A DNA stretch of 19,422 nucleotides from the NCBI GenBank assembly GCA_036558265.1, contig DATBFY010000755.1, forward strand, positions 1 through 19,422, given 5' to 3'. The notes under the pieces were generated by a model. The model was not told the origin of the DNA, did not search any database, and saw only the letters and a list, made by a program, of their open reading frames with translations. A program made the position numbers and the translations under genes. Source of the stretch: RYN-433 sp036558265 (GTDB lineage Bacteria > Planctomycetota > Phycisphaerae > Tepidisphaerales > Tepidisphaeraceae). Shown here piece after piece: positions 6,522 through 13,746 of the stretch (positions are counted from its first letter, which is position 1; each line of letters starts with the position of its first letter).

Positions 6522-9500
6522 TTACTTCGCCCGGCGCAGCGCCGGCTTGGTGGCGATTACGGGCTCGTCCGTCATGTCGAGGATCGACCGGGTCGAGAAC
6601 GCCGTCTTCACGCTGCTCGCCGGTTTGATCGCAGCCAATGCGGGTACCGCGCTGGGTGCCGCCGGCGCCGGCAGGCTCGTGTTGTAGCGCTGGGCGAGGG
6701 TTACCAGGTCGTTGAAGTCGATCGTGCCGTCGTAGTTCAGGTCGCCGTGGTCCCAGGCGGGGTCGGTCGTGTTGTAGTGCTGGGCGAGGACGACCAGGTC
6801 GTTGAAGTCGACCTTGCGGTCGCGGTTCACGTCGCCGTTGAGGAAGAAGAAGTTGTAGGTGTAGTCGTCGCCGCCCGTGCCGTCGCCGTTGCCGTCGAGG
6901 AGGTTCCCGGCGACGTCATTCAGGCCCGCGGCGTGAACGGTCGCGCGGTAGTTGCCGTCCGGCAGGATCCCGCCCAGGAACGGCACGGCGGTGTTGGTCA
7001 GCGGATCGTAGCCCAGGAGCGAGAGCGGCACGGTCGCGCCGGTGTCCACGTTGGTGATCGTGAAATCGTCATAGGTGAGGCTGTACAGCACGTTCTCGCT
7101 GAACGTGAAGTTCAGGCGGTGCACCGGCCCGTTGAGGTAGGGGAAACCGGCCGACGTGATCCGCGGCGGGACGATGTCGGGCACCGTAAAGACGGGCGAG
7201 AATTCGGACGTATTGCCGGTGGCGACCTGGGTCGCCGTCGCGGTGATGAACCAGCCCGCCGGCACGCCGCCCGCAAATACGTGCGCGAAGTTGACGTTTC
7301 CGGCCGCGTCGGTCGCCACGTTGAAGGCGCCCAGGTAGCGCTGGCCTTCGCCGTAACCCGACGGGTCGGCGCTGGGTGATGCGTAGACGTCGATCTGATA
7401 ATTGGTGGACGGCGCGCTGCTGAGCGCCCCCTTGACGGTCGTCGCCGCCGGCATCGAGCTGACCGAGGCGATGGTCGGGAAGTTCTGGCGGGCGTTGGGG
7501 CCGGCGTCGGCATCGAGCGGGTCGTTAGGGGTCACGCCGTCGTTCGCCAGGTCGATGCCCAGGCCCACGTTGTCGTGGATCGAGTTGCCCAGGATGGTGT
7601 GTCCGACGCCGCTGGCAACGTCCACGCCCGCGCGGCCGTTGAAGGCGATGATATTCCCGTACGCGGCGGAAGTCGCCCCGACGCGCACGTTGTGGGATGC
7701 GCCGGTGAGCTCGACGCCGGCCCGGCCGTTGCCCATCGCCGTAAAGCCGTCCGGCCTGACGCCGATGAAGTTGTTGGAGACCTCGCCCGACCCGCCGCCG
7801 AAGAACACGCCTTCGCCGGTGTTGCCGGAGATGACGTTGCGTGTGAGCGGCGACGGCGCGCCGCCGATGAGGTTGTTGTCGGACAGGACGGTGACGCCCG
7901 CGACGTTCGGGATGGCCGCGCTGCCGTCGCGGTTGGTGCCGATGAAGTTGCCCTGGGCGGTGTTGCCCGGGCTGGCGAACTGCACGCCGATGTAGCTGCC
8001 GCCGATGACGTTCCCCGCGCCCGCGACGGCGCCGCCGACGAGGTTGCCGGTTGCGCCAAGCGATGTGAGGACGCCGCTCTGGGGGTTGCCCAGGACCAGT
8101 TTGGTTGTCAGGTCCGTGCCGATCAGGTTGCCCTGGACGAGATTGTTGTTCGCGGTCGCGCCGGTGATCGTCACGCCGTCGTTGCCGTTGGCGGAGATCA
8201 GGTTGCCCGCGCCATCGACCGTCCCGCCAATCTTGTTGTCGTGCGCCGCGTCGAGGATGACACCGTCCACGTGATTCCCCAGTGCCGCCGCGCCGATCAC
8301 GTCCGTGCCGATGAAGTTTCCGAGGATCTGGTTGCCGGTCGAGCCGGTGCCGTTGACGTTGACGCCGCTGCCCGTGTTGCCCGAGATCACGTTGCGCTCG
8401 CCGGCGGTCGTGCCGCCGATCACGAGCGACATGCCGTTCTTGAGGTTCACACCGTCCTGGGCGTTGGGGATCGCCGCCTTGCCGGTTCGATCGATGCCGA
8501 TGAAGTTGCCCTTGATCTGGCTGTTGGACGCGGCCGCGATGTAGACGCCGTGCCCGCCGTTGCCGGAGATCAGGTTACGCTCTGCCGCCGTCCCGCCGCC
8601 GATCGTCACGTTGTTCGAAACATCCTCGACGCCGTGGCTGCCGTTGGGCAGCGCCGCCAAGCCGCTGGCGATGGTGCCGATGAAGTTCCCGCTGACGACC
8701 GACCCATCGGCGCGCGCCAGGAAGACACCAATCGCGCGGTTGCCCGAGATCAGGTTGTTCTGACACTGGGTACCGTTGCCGATTTCGACATGGACGCCAT
8801 CGCGCGTGTTGGGGATCGCAGCCGCGCCAGAGAGGTCCGTGCCGATGTAATTCCCCTGGACCCGGTTATCGGTCGGGGCGGGGCCGAAGCGGACGAAGAG
8901 CTGGACGCCGTCGCCGTTGTTGCCGGAGATGAAGTTGCGATCGCCGCGGTTGAGCCCACCAATCACGTTCTGTGCCGCCCCGTCGCGCAGGCCGACGCCG
9001 TAGTTGCCGTTGGGCAGCGCCGCCGCCCCGTCACCGCGCAGGCCGATCAGGTTGCCTTGGACGGCGTTGTCGGTCGTGCCGTTGTCGGAGAAGAGGATGC
9101 CGCCGCCGGCATTGCCGGAGATGACATTTCGCGCCTCTCCCGATTCGCCGCCGACCAGGTTCTTGAACGCCCCCCCGCGGACGAACACGCCCTGGTCGCC
9201 GTTGGGCAGCGCCGTCATGCCGGTCAATGTCGTGCCGATCAGGTTCGCCTGCATGAGATTCCCCGCCGCCGCGGTGCCGAGGATGAAGACGCCCTCGTCG
9301 CGGTTGCCCGAGATCACGTTCCCACCGCCACTGACGGGCACGCCCACCACGTTCGACGCCGACGAGATCGCAACGCCGTCGAAGTTGCCGACCGCCAGCG
9401 TCCCGCTCGCGTCCGTGCCGATGTAATTGCCGATGACCTGGTTCTCGACCGCGTTGGCGCCGCTGATCGCGATGCCGTCCTGCGTGTTGCCGGAGATCAC

Positions 9501-10079
9501 GTTGCGCCCGGCCGAGCCGAGCCCACCGATCGTATTGCGCGACCCGCTGATCGAGATGCCGTTGAAGTTCGCCGCCGCCCCCGCGCCGGTTGCATCAGTG
9601 CCGATCCAGCAGTTGTCCACCAGGCTCTTGGACGCGTCGAGGCGGACGCCGCTGCCGCCGCCGAAGCGGTTCACGATCAGCCCCTTGAGTTCCGACCCAC
9701 TCGCCGTGCTGGCGAAGACGAGCCCGTCCGCGCCCGCGCCGGCAAGGTTGCCCGAAAGCTGGATCAGCGGCGACCCCGCGTACCCACCCTGCGTCGTCCC
9801 ATCCACCTGCGTCACGTCCTTGATCGCCGGCAGCGGACTCATTGGCGTGATCGTCTTCAGCCCCGCGCCGATATGAAATTCGATCCGGTCCGCCCCCGCT
9901 GTCGCGTTGGCATCCAGGATTGCCTGGCGCAGCGACCCCACCCCCGCGTCCGCCGTCGTCATCACGTTGAAGGTCGAGAAGCAGATTCGCCCTTCGAGCG
10001 GATCGAACCGGGGGACGTTCGTGAGAAGAGGACGACGACGCGACTGCCGCCGCTGTTGACGGGGAGCTTGCTTCCGCAT
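6522..10079 (-). CDS. Large surface/exported right-handed beta-helix protein with C-terminal dockerin
   Basis: A 1185-residue protein. In order: a basic N-terminus (RKQAPRQQRRQSRRRPL); a planctomycete-type FDPLEGRICFS motif at about 25-35; a SLRQAILDAN segment of the CSLREA type; about eleven beta-helix repeats of 60-75 residues with the signature N-V-ISGN...GV...GN-IGTD...G; a linker; an SbsA-like Ig segment (RLNFTFSENV...); and a dockerin with two Ca-binding repeats (GDVNRDRKVDFNDL and GDLNYDGTIDFNDL) at about 1082-1133. About 50 residues follow the dockerin. No catalytic motif is seen, so an adhesive, scaffold or polysaccharide-contacting role is inferred. GGAAAGGA precedes ATG 10079. The gene is divergent from the thioredoxin-like gene. 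Confidence 0.9.
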   Translation of the reverse strand: MRKQAPRQQRRQSRRRPLLTNVPRFDPLEGRICFSTFNVMTTADAGVGSLRQAILDANATAGADRIEFHIGAGLKTITPMSPLPAIKDVTQVDGTTQGGYAGSPLIQLSGNLAGAGADGLVFASTASGSELKGLIVNRFGGGSGVRLDASKSLVDNCWIGTDATGAGAAANFNGISISGSRNTIGGLGSAGRNVISGNTQDGIAISGANAVENQVIGNYIGTDASGTLAVGNFDGVAISSASNVVGVPVSGGGNVISGNRDEGVFILGTAAAGNLMQANLIGTTLTGMTALPNGDQGVFVRGGAFKNLVGGESGEARNVISGNAGGGILFSDNGTTDNAVQGNLIGLRGDGAAALPNGNYGVGLRDGAAQNVIGGLNRGDRNFISGNNGDGVQLFVRFGPAPTDNRVQGNYIGTDLSGAAAIPNTRDGVHVEIGNGTQCQNNLISGNRAIGVFLARADGSVVSGNFIGTIASGLAALPNGSHGVEDVSNNVTIGGGTAAERNLISGNGGHGVYIAAASNSQIKGNFIGIDRTGKAAIPNAQDGVNLKNGMSLVIGGTTAGERNVISGNTGSGVNVNGTGSTGNQILGNFIGTDVIGAAALGNHVDGVILDAAHDNKIGGTVDGAGNLISANGNDGVTITGATANNNLVQGNLIGTDLTTKLVLGNPQSGVLTSLGATGNLVGGAVAGAGNVIGGSYIGVQFASPGNTAQGNFIGTNRDGSAAIPNVAGVTVLSDNNLIGGAPSPLTRNVISGNTGEGVFFGGGSGEVSNNFIGVRPDGFTAMGNGRAGVELTGASHNVRVGATSAAYGNIIAFNGRAGVDVASGVGHTILGNSIHDNVGLGIDLANDGVTPNDPLDADAGPNARQNFPTIASVSSMPAATTVKGALSSAPSTNYQIDVYASPSADPSGYGEGQRYLGAFNVATDAAGNVNFAHVFAGGVPAGWFITATATQVATGNTSEFSPVFTVPDIVPPRITSAGFPYLNGPVHRLNFTFSENVLYSLTYDDFTITNVDTGATVPLSLLGYDPLTNTAVPFLGGILPDGNYRATVHAAGLNDVAGNLLDGNGDGTGGDDYTYNFFFLNGDVNRDRKVDFNDLVVLAQHYNTTDPAWDHGDLNYDGTIDFNDLVTLAQRYNTSLPAPAAPSAVPALAAIKPASSVKTAFSTRSILDMTDEPVIATKPALRRAK

Positions 10080-10320
10080 GGCTCTTGGTCCTTTCCGCGC
10101 AATCGAGGCGTGTCCGCGTCTGCAAGCCCTCCGCGCAGGACACTGCCGGAAAAGACTGCCACCCCCCTTCCCGCCGTTACCATGCCCTGAACCGGTTACC
10201 CACGTCGCTCGCCGCGCCGTTCGCGCGCTACGTCGCCAGCGGTTTCGCGGATCGACAACATGGATGGCTCACCGGGCGTATTCCCTATCGTCCACACATC
10301 TTGCCAGTGAAGGAGAACCC

Positions 10321-11658
10321 ATGCGGACGATCGCAACGATCCTCACCCTCCTCTGCCTCACCACCGCCGTCAGCCTCGCCCAGCCCGCGCCAAAACAATC
10401 CCCCGCCGACCTCCAGACCGCCATCAACGACCTCCACGTCCTGGGCCAGGACTTCTGGATCTACAACGACCTCGCCGGCGCCATCGAACAGGCGAAGAAG
10501 ACCAACCGCCCGATCTTCGTCACCTTCCGCTGCGTCCCCTGCAAGGCCTGCAACGGCTTCGACGCCGAGGTCGCCAAGGGGAGCGAGGGGATCAAGCAGC
10601 TCGCCCAGCAGAAGTTCGTCTCCCTGCGCCAGGTCGAGATGAAGGGGGTGGATCTCTCGCAGTTCCAGTTCGACTACGACCTGAACTGGGCCGCCATGTT
10701 CATCAACGCCGACGGCACCGTCTATGGCCGCTACGGCACCCAGTCGATCGACGGCCCCGACGCGTTCAACTCCATCAAGTCGCTCGAGAAGGCCATGCAA
10801 CGCGTGCTCGAGCTCCACGCGAATTACGACAAGGTCAAGCCGTCGCTCGCCGCCAAGCGCGGCCTCGACAAGCCCTACAAGACCCCCCTCGACATGCCCG
10901 GCATGGAGAACAAGGCCAAGCTCGCCGGCACCACGGCGCGCAACAACTGCATCCACTGCCACATGATCCACGACGCCGAGCAGAACCAGTGGCGAACCGA
11001 AGGCACGATGAGCGTCGAGCGCCTCTACCGGTGGCCGCTGCCGGACAACGTCGGCGTCCACATCGACCGGGATGATGGCCGGCGGATCGAGAAGGTGATC
11101 CCCGGCAGCCCGGCCGCCAAAGCCGGCCTCGCCCCAGGCGATGACATCACCCACGTGAACGGCCAGCCCATCATCTCGATCGCCGACATCCAGTGGGTCC
11201 TCCAGAACACGCCCGACGACAATGCAACGATCGAAGTCACCGCCGATCGCGCCGGCAAGTCCGAAACCCACACCCTCGCATTGCAAAAGGGCTGGCGGAA
11301 GATCGACTTCCTCTGGCGCGGCTCGCGCTGGAACCTGCGCCCGCAGCCGGGTTTCTGGGCCCCGATGTTGACCGACAAGGAGATCAAGAGCCTCGGCCCG
11401 GACGCCGTTCCCGCCGGCGCCAAGCCCCTGCGCGTCCAGTTCATCGACGCCCACGGCCCGCAAGGCAAGGCCGTGCGGCAGGCCGGCATCAAGGAGGGCG
11501 ACGTCATCCTCGCCTGCGAGGCTAAGCCCCTCGAATTCGCCACGCCGCAGGACTTCCAGATGCACATCCGCCTGACCCGCAAAACCGGCGAGACCATGCA
11601 CCTGACCCTCCTGCGCAACGGCAAGACCTTCGAGGCGGCGGTGCCGCTGGTCGAGTGA
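10321..11658 (+). CDS. Exported thioredoxin-like protein with CxxCH motif and two PDZ domains
   Basis: A 445-residue protein with a signal peptide (MRTIATILTLLCLTTAVSLA, cleavage near 20-22). A thioredoxin-like domain covers about 45-165 with the redox-type motif CVPC at 71-74 and a third Cys at 77. The usual Trp before the motif is Arg, and the usual cis-Pro region reads NWAAMF without proline. A CIHCH sequence at 210-214 matches a c-type haem attachment site. A PDZ domain follows at about 243-322 (VIPGSPAAKAGLAPGDDITHVNG) and a second one at about 368-440 (AVRQAGIKEGDVILACEAKPL). Periplasmic redox or protein-quality work is inferred; no partner is encoded nearby. AAGGAG sits 5 bases before ATG 10321. 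The stop is followed by a strong hairpin with a T-run. Confidence 0.87.
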   Translation: MRTIATILTLLCLTTAVSLAQPAPKQSPADLQTAINDLHVLGQDFWIYNDLAGAIEQAKKTNRPIFVTFRCVPCKACNGFDAEVAKGSEGIKQLAQQKFVSLRQVEMKGVDLSQFQFDYDLNWAAMFINADGTVYGRYGTQSIDGPDAFNSIKSLEKAMQRVLELHANYDKVKPSLAAKRGLDKPYKTPLDMPGMENKAKLAGTTARNNCIHCHMIHDAEQNQWRTEGTMSVERLYRWPLPDNVGVHIDRDDGRRIEKVIPGSPAAKAGLAPGDDITHVNGQPIISIADIQWVLQNTPDDNATIEVTADRAGKSETHTLALQKGWRKIDFLWRGSRWNLRPQPGFWAPMLTDKEIKSLGPDAVPAGAKPLRVQFIDAHGPQGKAVRQAGIKEGDVILACEAKPLEFATPQDFQMHIRLTRKTGETMHLTLLRNGKTFEAAVPLVE

Positions 11659-11685
11659 ACCCCCGGAGCGACCAAAACGAGGATA

Positions 11686-11754
11686 GAGGATGGAAGATGG
11701 AGGATGGCGCAAGGGCGTTTGCGCCTTCATCCATCTTCCATCCTCGTCTTTTTT
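11686..11754. terminator. Long hairpin with T-run after the thioredoxin-like/PDZ gene
   Basis: gaggatggaagatgga (11686-11701) pairs perfectly with tccatcttccatcctc (11730-11745). An inner ggcgcaa/ttgcgcc stem (11706-11712 with 11719-11725) adds to it, and gtctttttt follows. This is a textbook intrinsic terminator 28 bases after the stop codon. Similar GGATGGAAGATGGA hairpins are, from memory, scattered in some planctomycete genomes, so it may also be a dispersed repeat. Confidence 0.75.
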
Positions 11755-11784
11755 GTACGGATTTCGCCTTTTGCCTTACGCCCT

Positions 11785-11813
11785 TTGCCTTTCTTCCGCC
11801 ACCGTGCTACACT
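11785..11813 (+). promoter_or_regulatory. Candidate promoter for the DEAD-box helicase gene
   Basis: TTGCCT (11785-11790) and TACACT (11808-11813) are separated by exactly 17 bases, a good match to a housekeeping bacterial promoter. It would give a leader of about 160 bases before ATG 11979. The -35 lies in a low-complexity pyrimidine-rich stretch, which lowers its weight. Confidence 0.4.
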
Positions 11814-11894
11814 CCCCTCACAACTGCCTGCTTCGAAGCCCCGCCCGCCTCGTTTTCGCGGTCCGCCTTCTGAGATTCGCAGAATTCCACAGTT

Positions 11895-11977
11895 GTGGCA
11901 CTCAGGTTGCCGGCCACGTGGCCGGTTCTTCGTTGGGTGCATTTGTATTTTCTTGCACCTGCGAAAGTGAGTGCCAC
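11895..11977 (+). promoter_or_regulatory. Structured leader that occludes the helicase start, or a dispersed inverted repeat
   Basis: gtggcactca (11895-11904) is perfectly complementary to tgagtgccac (11968-11977), which ends one base before the ATG at 11979. Between them is a compact stem ccggcc/ggccgg with loop acgt (11910-11925). The long-range stem covers the place where a ribosome-binding site should lie, and none is otherwise evident. RNA-level control of translation is an inference; a dispersed repeat that happens to abut the gene is the main alternative. Confidence 0.45.
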
Positions 11978-11978
11978 C

Positions 11979-13502
11979 ATGGGTTTCAAAGCCCTGTCGT
12001 TGTCCGCCCAGATCCTCCACACCCTCGAAGCCGAGGGTTACGCCCATCCCACGCCCATCCAGTCCCAGGCGATCCCGCACGTCCTGGCGGGTAAGGATGT
12101 TTTAGGCGTCGCCCAGACCGGCACCGGCAAAACGGCCGCGTTCGCCGTGCCGATCATCCACCGCCTGCTCGAGCCGGCTCACAAGGTCCCCTCCTCTTCG
12201 TCCGATTCGACCGAGGAAGCGCATAACGTCGCCAAAAGCGCCCGCAAGATCCGCGCCCTGATCCTCTCCCCCACCCGCGAACTGGCCGGCCAGATCGAGC
12301 AATCCTTCAAGACCTACGCCCGCGGCACGCCGCTGCGCCACACCGTCATCTTCGGCGGCGTCAGTGCCCACTGGCAGGTCAAGGCCCTGTACCACGGCGT
12401 GGACGTGCTCGTCGCCACGCCCGGCCGGCTCCTCGACCTGATGAGCCAGGGCTACGTCGATCTCCGCCACGTGCAGACGTTCGTCCTCGACGAGGCCGAC
12501 CAGATGCTCGACATGGGCTTCATTCACGACATCCGCCGGATCGTCGCCAAGCTCCCCCAGCATCGCCAGACGCTTCTGTTTTCCGCCACGATGCCCGAAG
12601 AGATCCGCCAGCTTGCGGACAGCATCCTCAAGCATCCGGTCACCGTTCAGGTCACGCCCGTCGCCTCGACGGTCGCCACGATCCAGCAATCGGTCTACCT
12701 CGTCGAGAAGGGCGCCAAGCGATCGCTCCTGGTCAAGTACCTCAACGACAACGGCATCACCCGCGCGCTGGTCTTCACGCGCACCAAGCACGGCGCCGAC
12801 AAGGTCGCCCGACACCTCGAACAGTCCGGCATCCACGCCAAGGCCCTCCACGGCAACAAGACCCAGGGCCAGCGCAAGCGCGCCATGGAGGCCTTCGTCT
12901 CTCAGCGCCCGCCGATCCTCGTGGCCACCGACATCGCCGCCCGCGGCCTCGACATCGACGACGTCTCCCACGTCGTCAACTTCGACGTGCCCAACATCCC
13001 CGAGACCTACGTCCACCGCATCGGCCGCACCGGCCGCGCCGGCGCCAGCGGCACCGCCGTCACCTTCTGCGACCCCGACGAGCGGCAATACCTCCGCGAC
13101 ATCGAACGCCTGACGAAAAACAAGATCCCCGTGCTGGGCGAAATCCACGCCCCCGCCGGCACGCACAGCGGCAACGGCGAGTCTGCCCCGCGCACCCACC
13201 ACCCCAGGCCCGCCGCCCATCACAAACCCCCGTCGCACCCCAAGCCCGCCGCGCACCACAAGCCGGCGTCGCACCACCGCGCCGCCCCGACCCCGCAACA
13301 CAAGCCCGAGCATCGTCAAGCCCACGCCCACCCGACGCACAAGCCCGCCGCTCGCCCCCACCCCGTCGGCGGCAGCGGCCACCGCCCCCATGCCCCCGGC
13401 GGCGGCGGCGCCCCGCGCCCGCACCACACCGGCGGCTTCAAACGTCCCCACCGCAAAGGCCCCGCGCGCCAAGGCGGCGCCCGCGGCCGCTTCGGCCGCT
13501 AA
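11979..13502 (+). CDS. DEAD-box RNA helicase, RhlE-like, with His/Pro-rich tail
   Basis: A 507-residue protein with a complete helicase core: Q motif around PTPIQSQ (25-31), motif I AQTGTGKT (45-52), PTRELA (98-103), DEAD (171-174) followed by QMLDMGFIHDI, SAT (202-204), ATDIAARGLD (316-325) and HRIGRTGR (346-353). These place it in the RhlE/RhlB/CsdA-like group that remodels RNA in ribosome assembly or decay; DMGFIHDI is most typical of RhlE. Between motif I and Ia there is a Ser/Glu-rich insertion (about 70-90). The last 117 residues are low-complexity, rich in His, Pro, Ala and Lys and ending in Arg/Gly, probably an RNA-binding tail. ATG 11979 fits the Q-motif spacing, though it lacks a clear ribosome-binding site. 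Confidence 0.93.
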   Translation: MGFKALSLSAQILHTLEAEGYAHPTPIQSQAIPHVLAGKDVLGVAQTGTGKTAAFAVPIIHRLLEPAHKVPSSSSDSTEEAHNVAKSARKIRALILSPTRELAGQIEQSFKTYARGTPLRHTVIFGGVSAHWQVKALYHGVDVLVATPGRLLDLMSQGYVDLRHVQTFVLDEADQMLDMGFIHDIRRIVAKLPQHRQTLLFSATMPEEIRQLADSILKHPVTVQVTPVASTVATIQQSVYLVEKGAKRSLLVKYLNDNGITRALVFTRTKHGADKVARHLEQSGIHAKALHGNKTQGQRKRAMEAFVSQRPPILVATDIAARGLDIDDVSHVVNFDVPNIPETYVHRIGRTGRAGASGTAVTFCDPDERQYLRDIERLTKNKIPVLGEIHAPAGTHSGNGESAPRTHHPRPAAHHKPPSHPKPAAHHKPASHHRAAPTPQHKPEHRQAHAHPTHKPAARPHPVGGSGHRPHAPGGGGAPRPHHTGGFKRPHRKGPARQGGARGRFGR

Positions 13503-13531
13503 GCGCCAGCGCATCTGCGCACGAACTCGCA

Positions 13532-13593
13532 GTTCGGAGTTCACGCTTTAGCGTGTCTTTAGTTCAAAGCACGCTAAAGCGTGAACTCCAAAC
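13532..13593. repeat. Perfect 20-bp inverted repeat after the helicase gene
   Basis: ggagttcacgctttagcgtg (13536-13555) and its exact complement at 13570-13589 flank a 14-base loop. The stem extends outward to 13532 and 13593 with one mismatch. It lies 30 bases after the helicase stop and has no T-run, so it could be a Rho-independent-like barrier, an mRNA 3' stabiliser or a REP-like dispersed element. I recall similar gttcacgctttagcgtg elements between planctomycete genes, but only one copy is in this window. Confidence 0.75.
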
Positions 13594-13625
13594 CTGCATT
13601 CCACAACTTCGTCCGGCGCTATCGT

Positions 13626-13661
13626 GCGGACATTCTTGTCTCTCCGAAAACAAACTTCCGA
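13626..13661. repeat. Dispersed repeat, family B copy 2
   Basis: Matches the reverse complement of 1546-1581 at about 31 of 36 positions, with 16 identical bases at 13626-13641. It lies in the leader of the propeller-like gene and creates an in-frame upstream extension of that gene beginning at 13624, which should not be counted as protein. Confidence 0.75.
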
Positions 13662-13746
13662 TTTACCCAAAGCGTTGTTCCGCGCGCCCCACCTTCACCG
13701 CCCACAGCGCCTCTCGTATCATCCGCCCATCCTTTCCGGAGGGCCA

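Larger units (their letters stand above)
11659..11978. other. Gene-free stretch of 320 bases before the DEAD-box helicase
   Basis: No reading frame here is convincing. It holds the terminator hairpin (11686-11754), a pyrimidine-rich stretch with near-repeats of cgccttttgcctt and ccctttgccttt (11765-11790), a candidate sigma-70-type promoter (11785-11813), and a leader with nested inverted repeats (11884-11977) that ends directly at the helicase start codon. Confidence 0.7.

Noticed and set aside
6522..10079. Regularly spaced repeats considered as a CRISPR-like array
   Set aside because: The periodicity is at the protein level, with units near 200 bases, and the whole stretch is one open frame with beta-helix signature.
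7575..10190. 871-codon open frame antisense to the beta-helix protein
   Set aside because: It mirrors a repetitive, high-GC gene and its product is a monotonous Asp/Ala/Arg/Val sequence without any domain; the minus-strand protein has clear domains over the same DNA.
10285..11730. 481-codon frame antisense to the thioredoxin-like/PDZ gene
   Set aside because: No domain and no ribosome-binding site; it starts inside the terminator hairpin region.
12102..13544. 480-codon frame antisense to the DEAD-box helicase
   Set aside because: All helicase motifs are on the plus strand; the antisense product is a GC-driven shadow and begins in the inverted repeat at 13532-13593.
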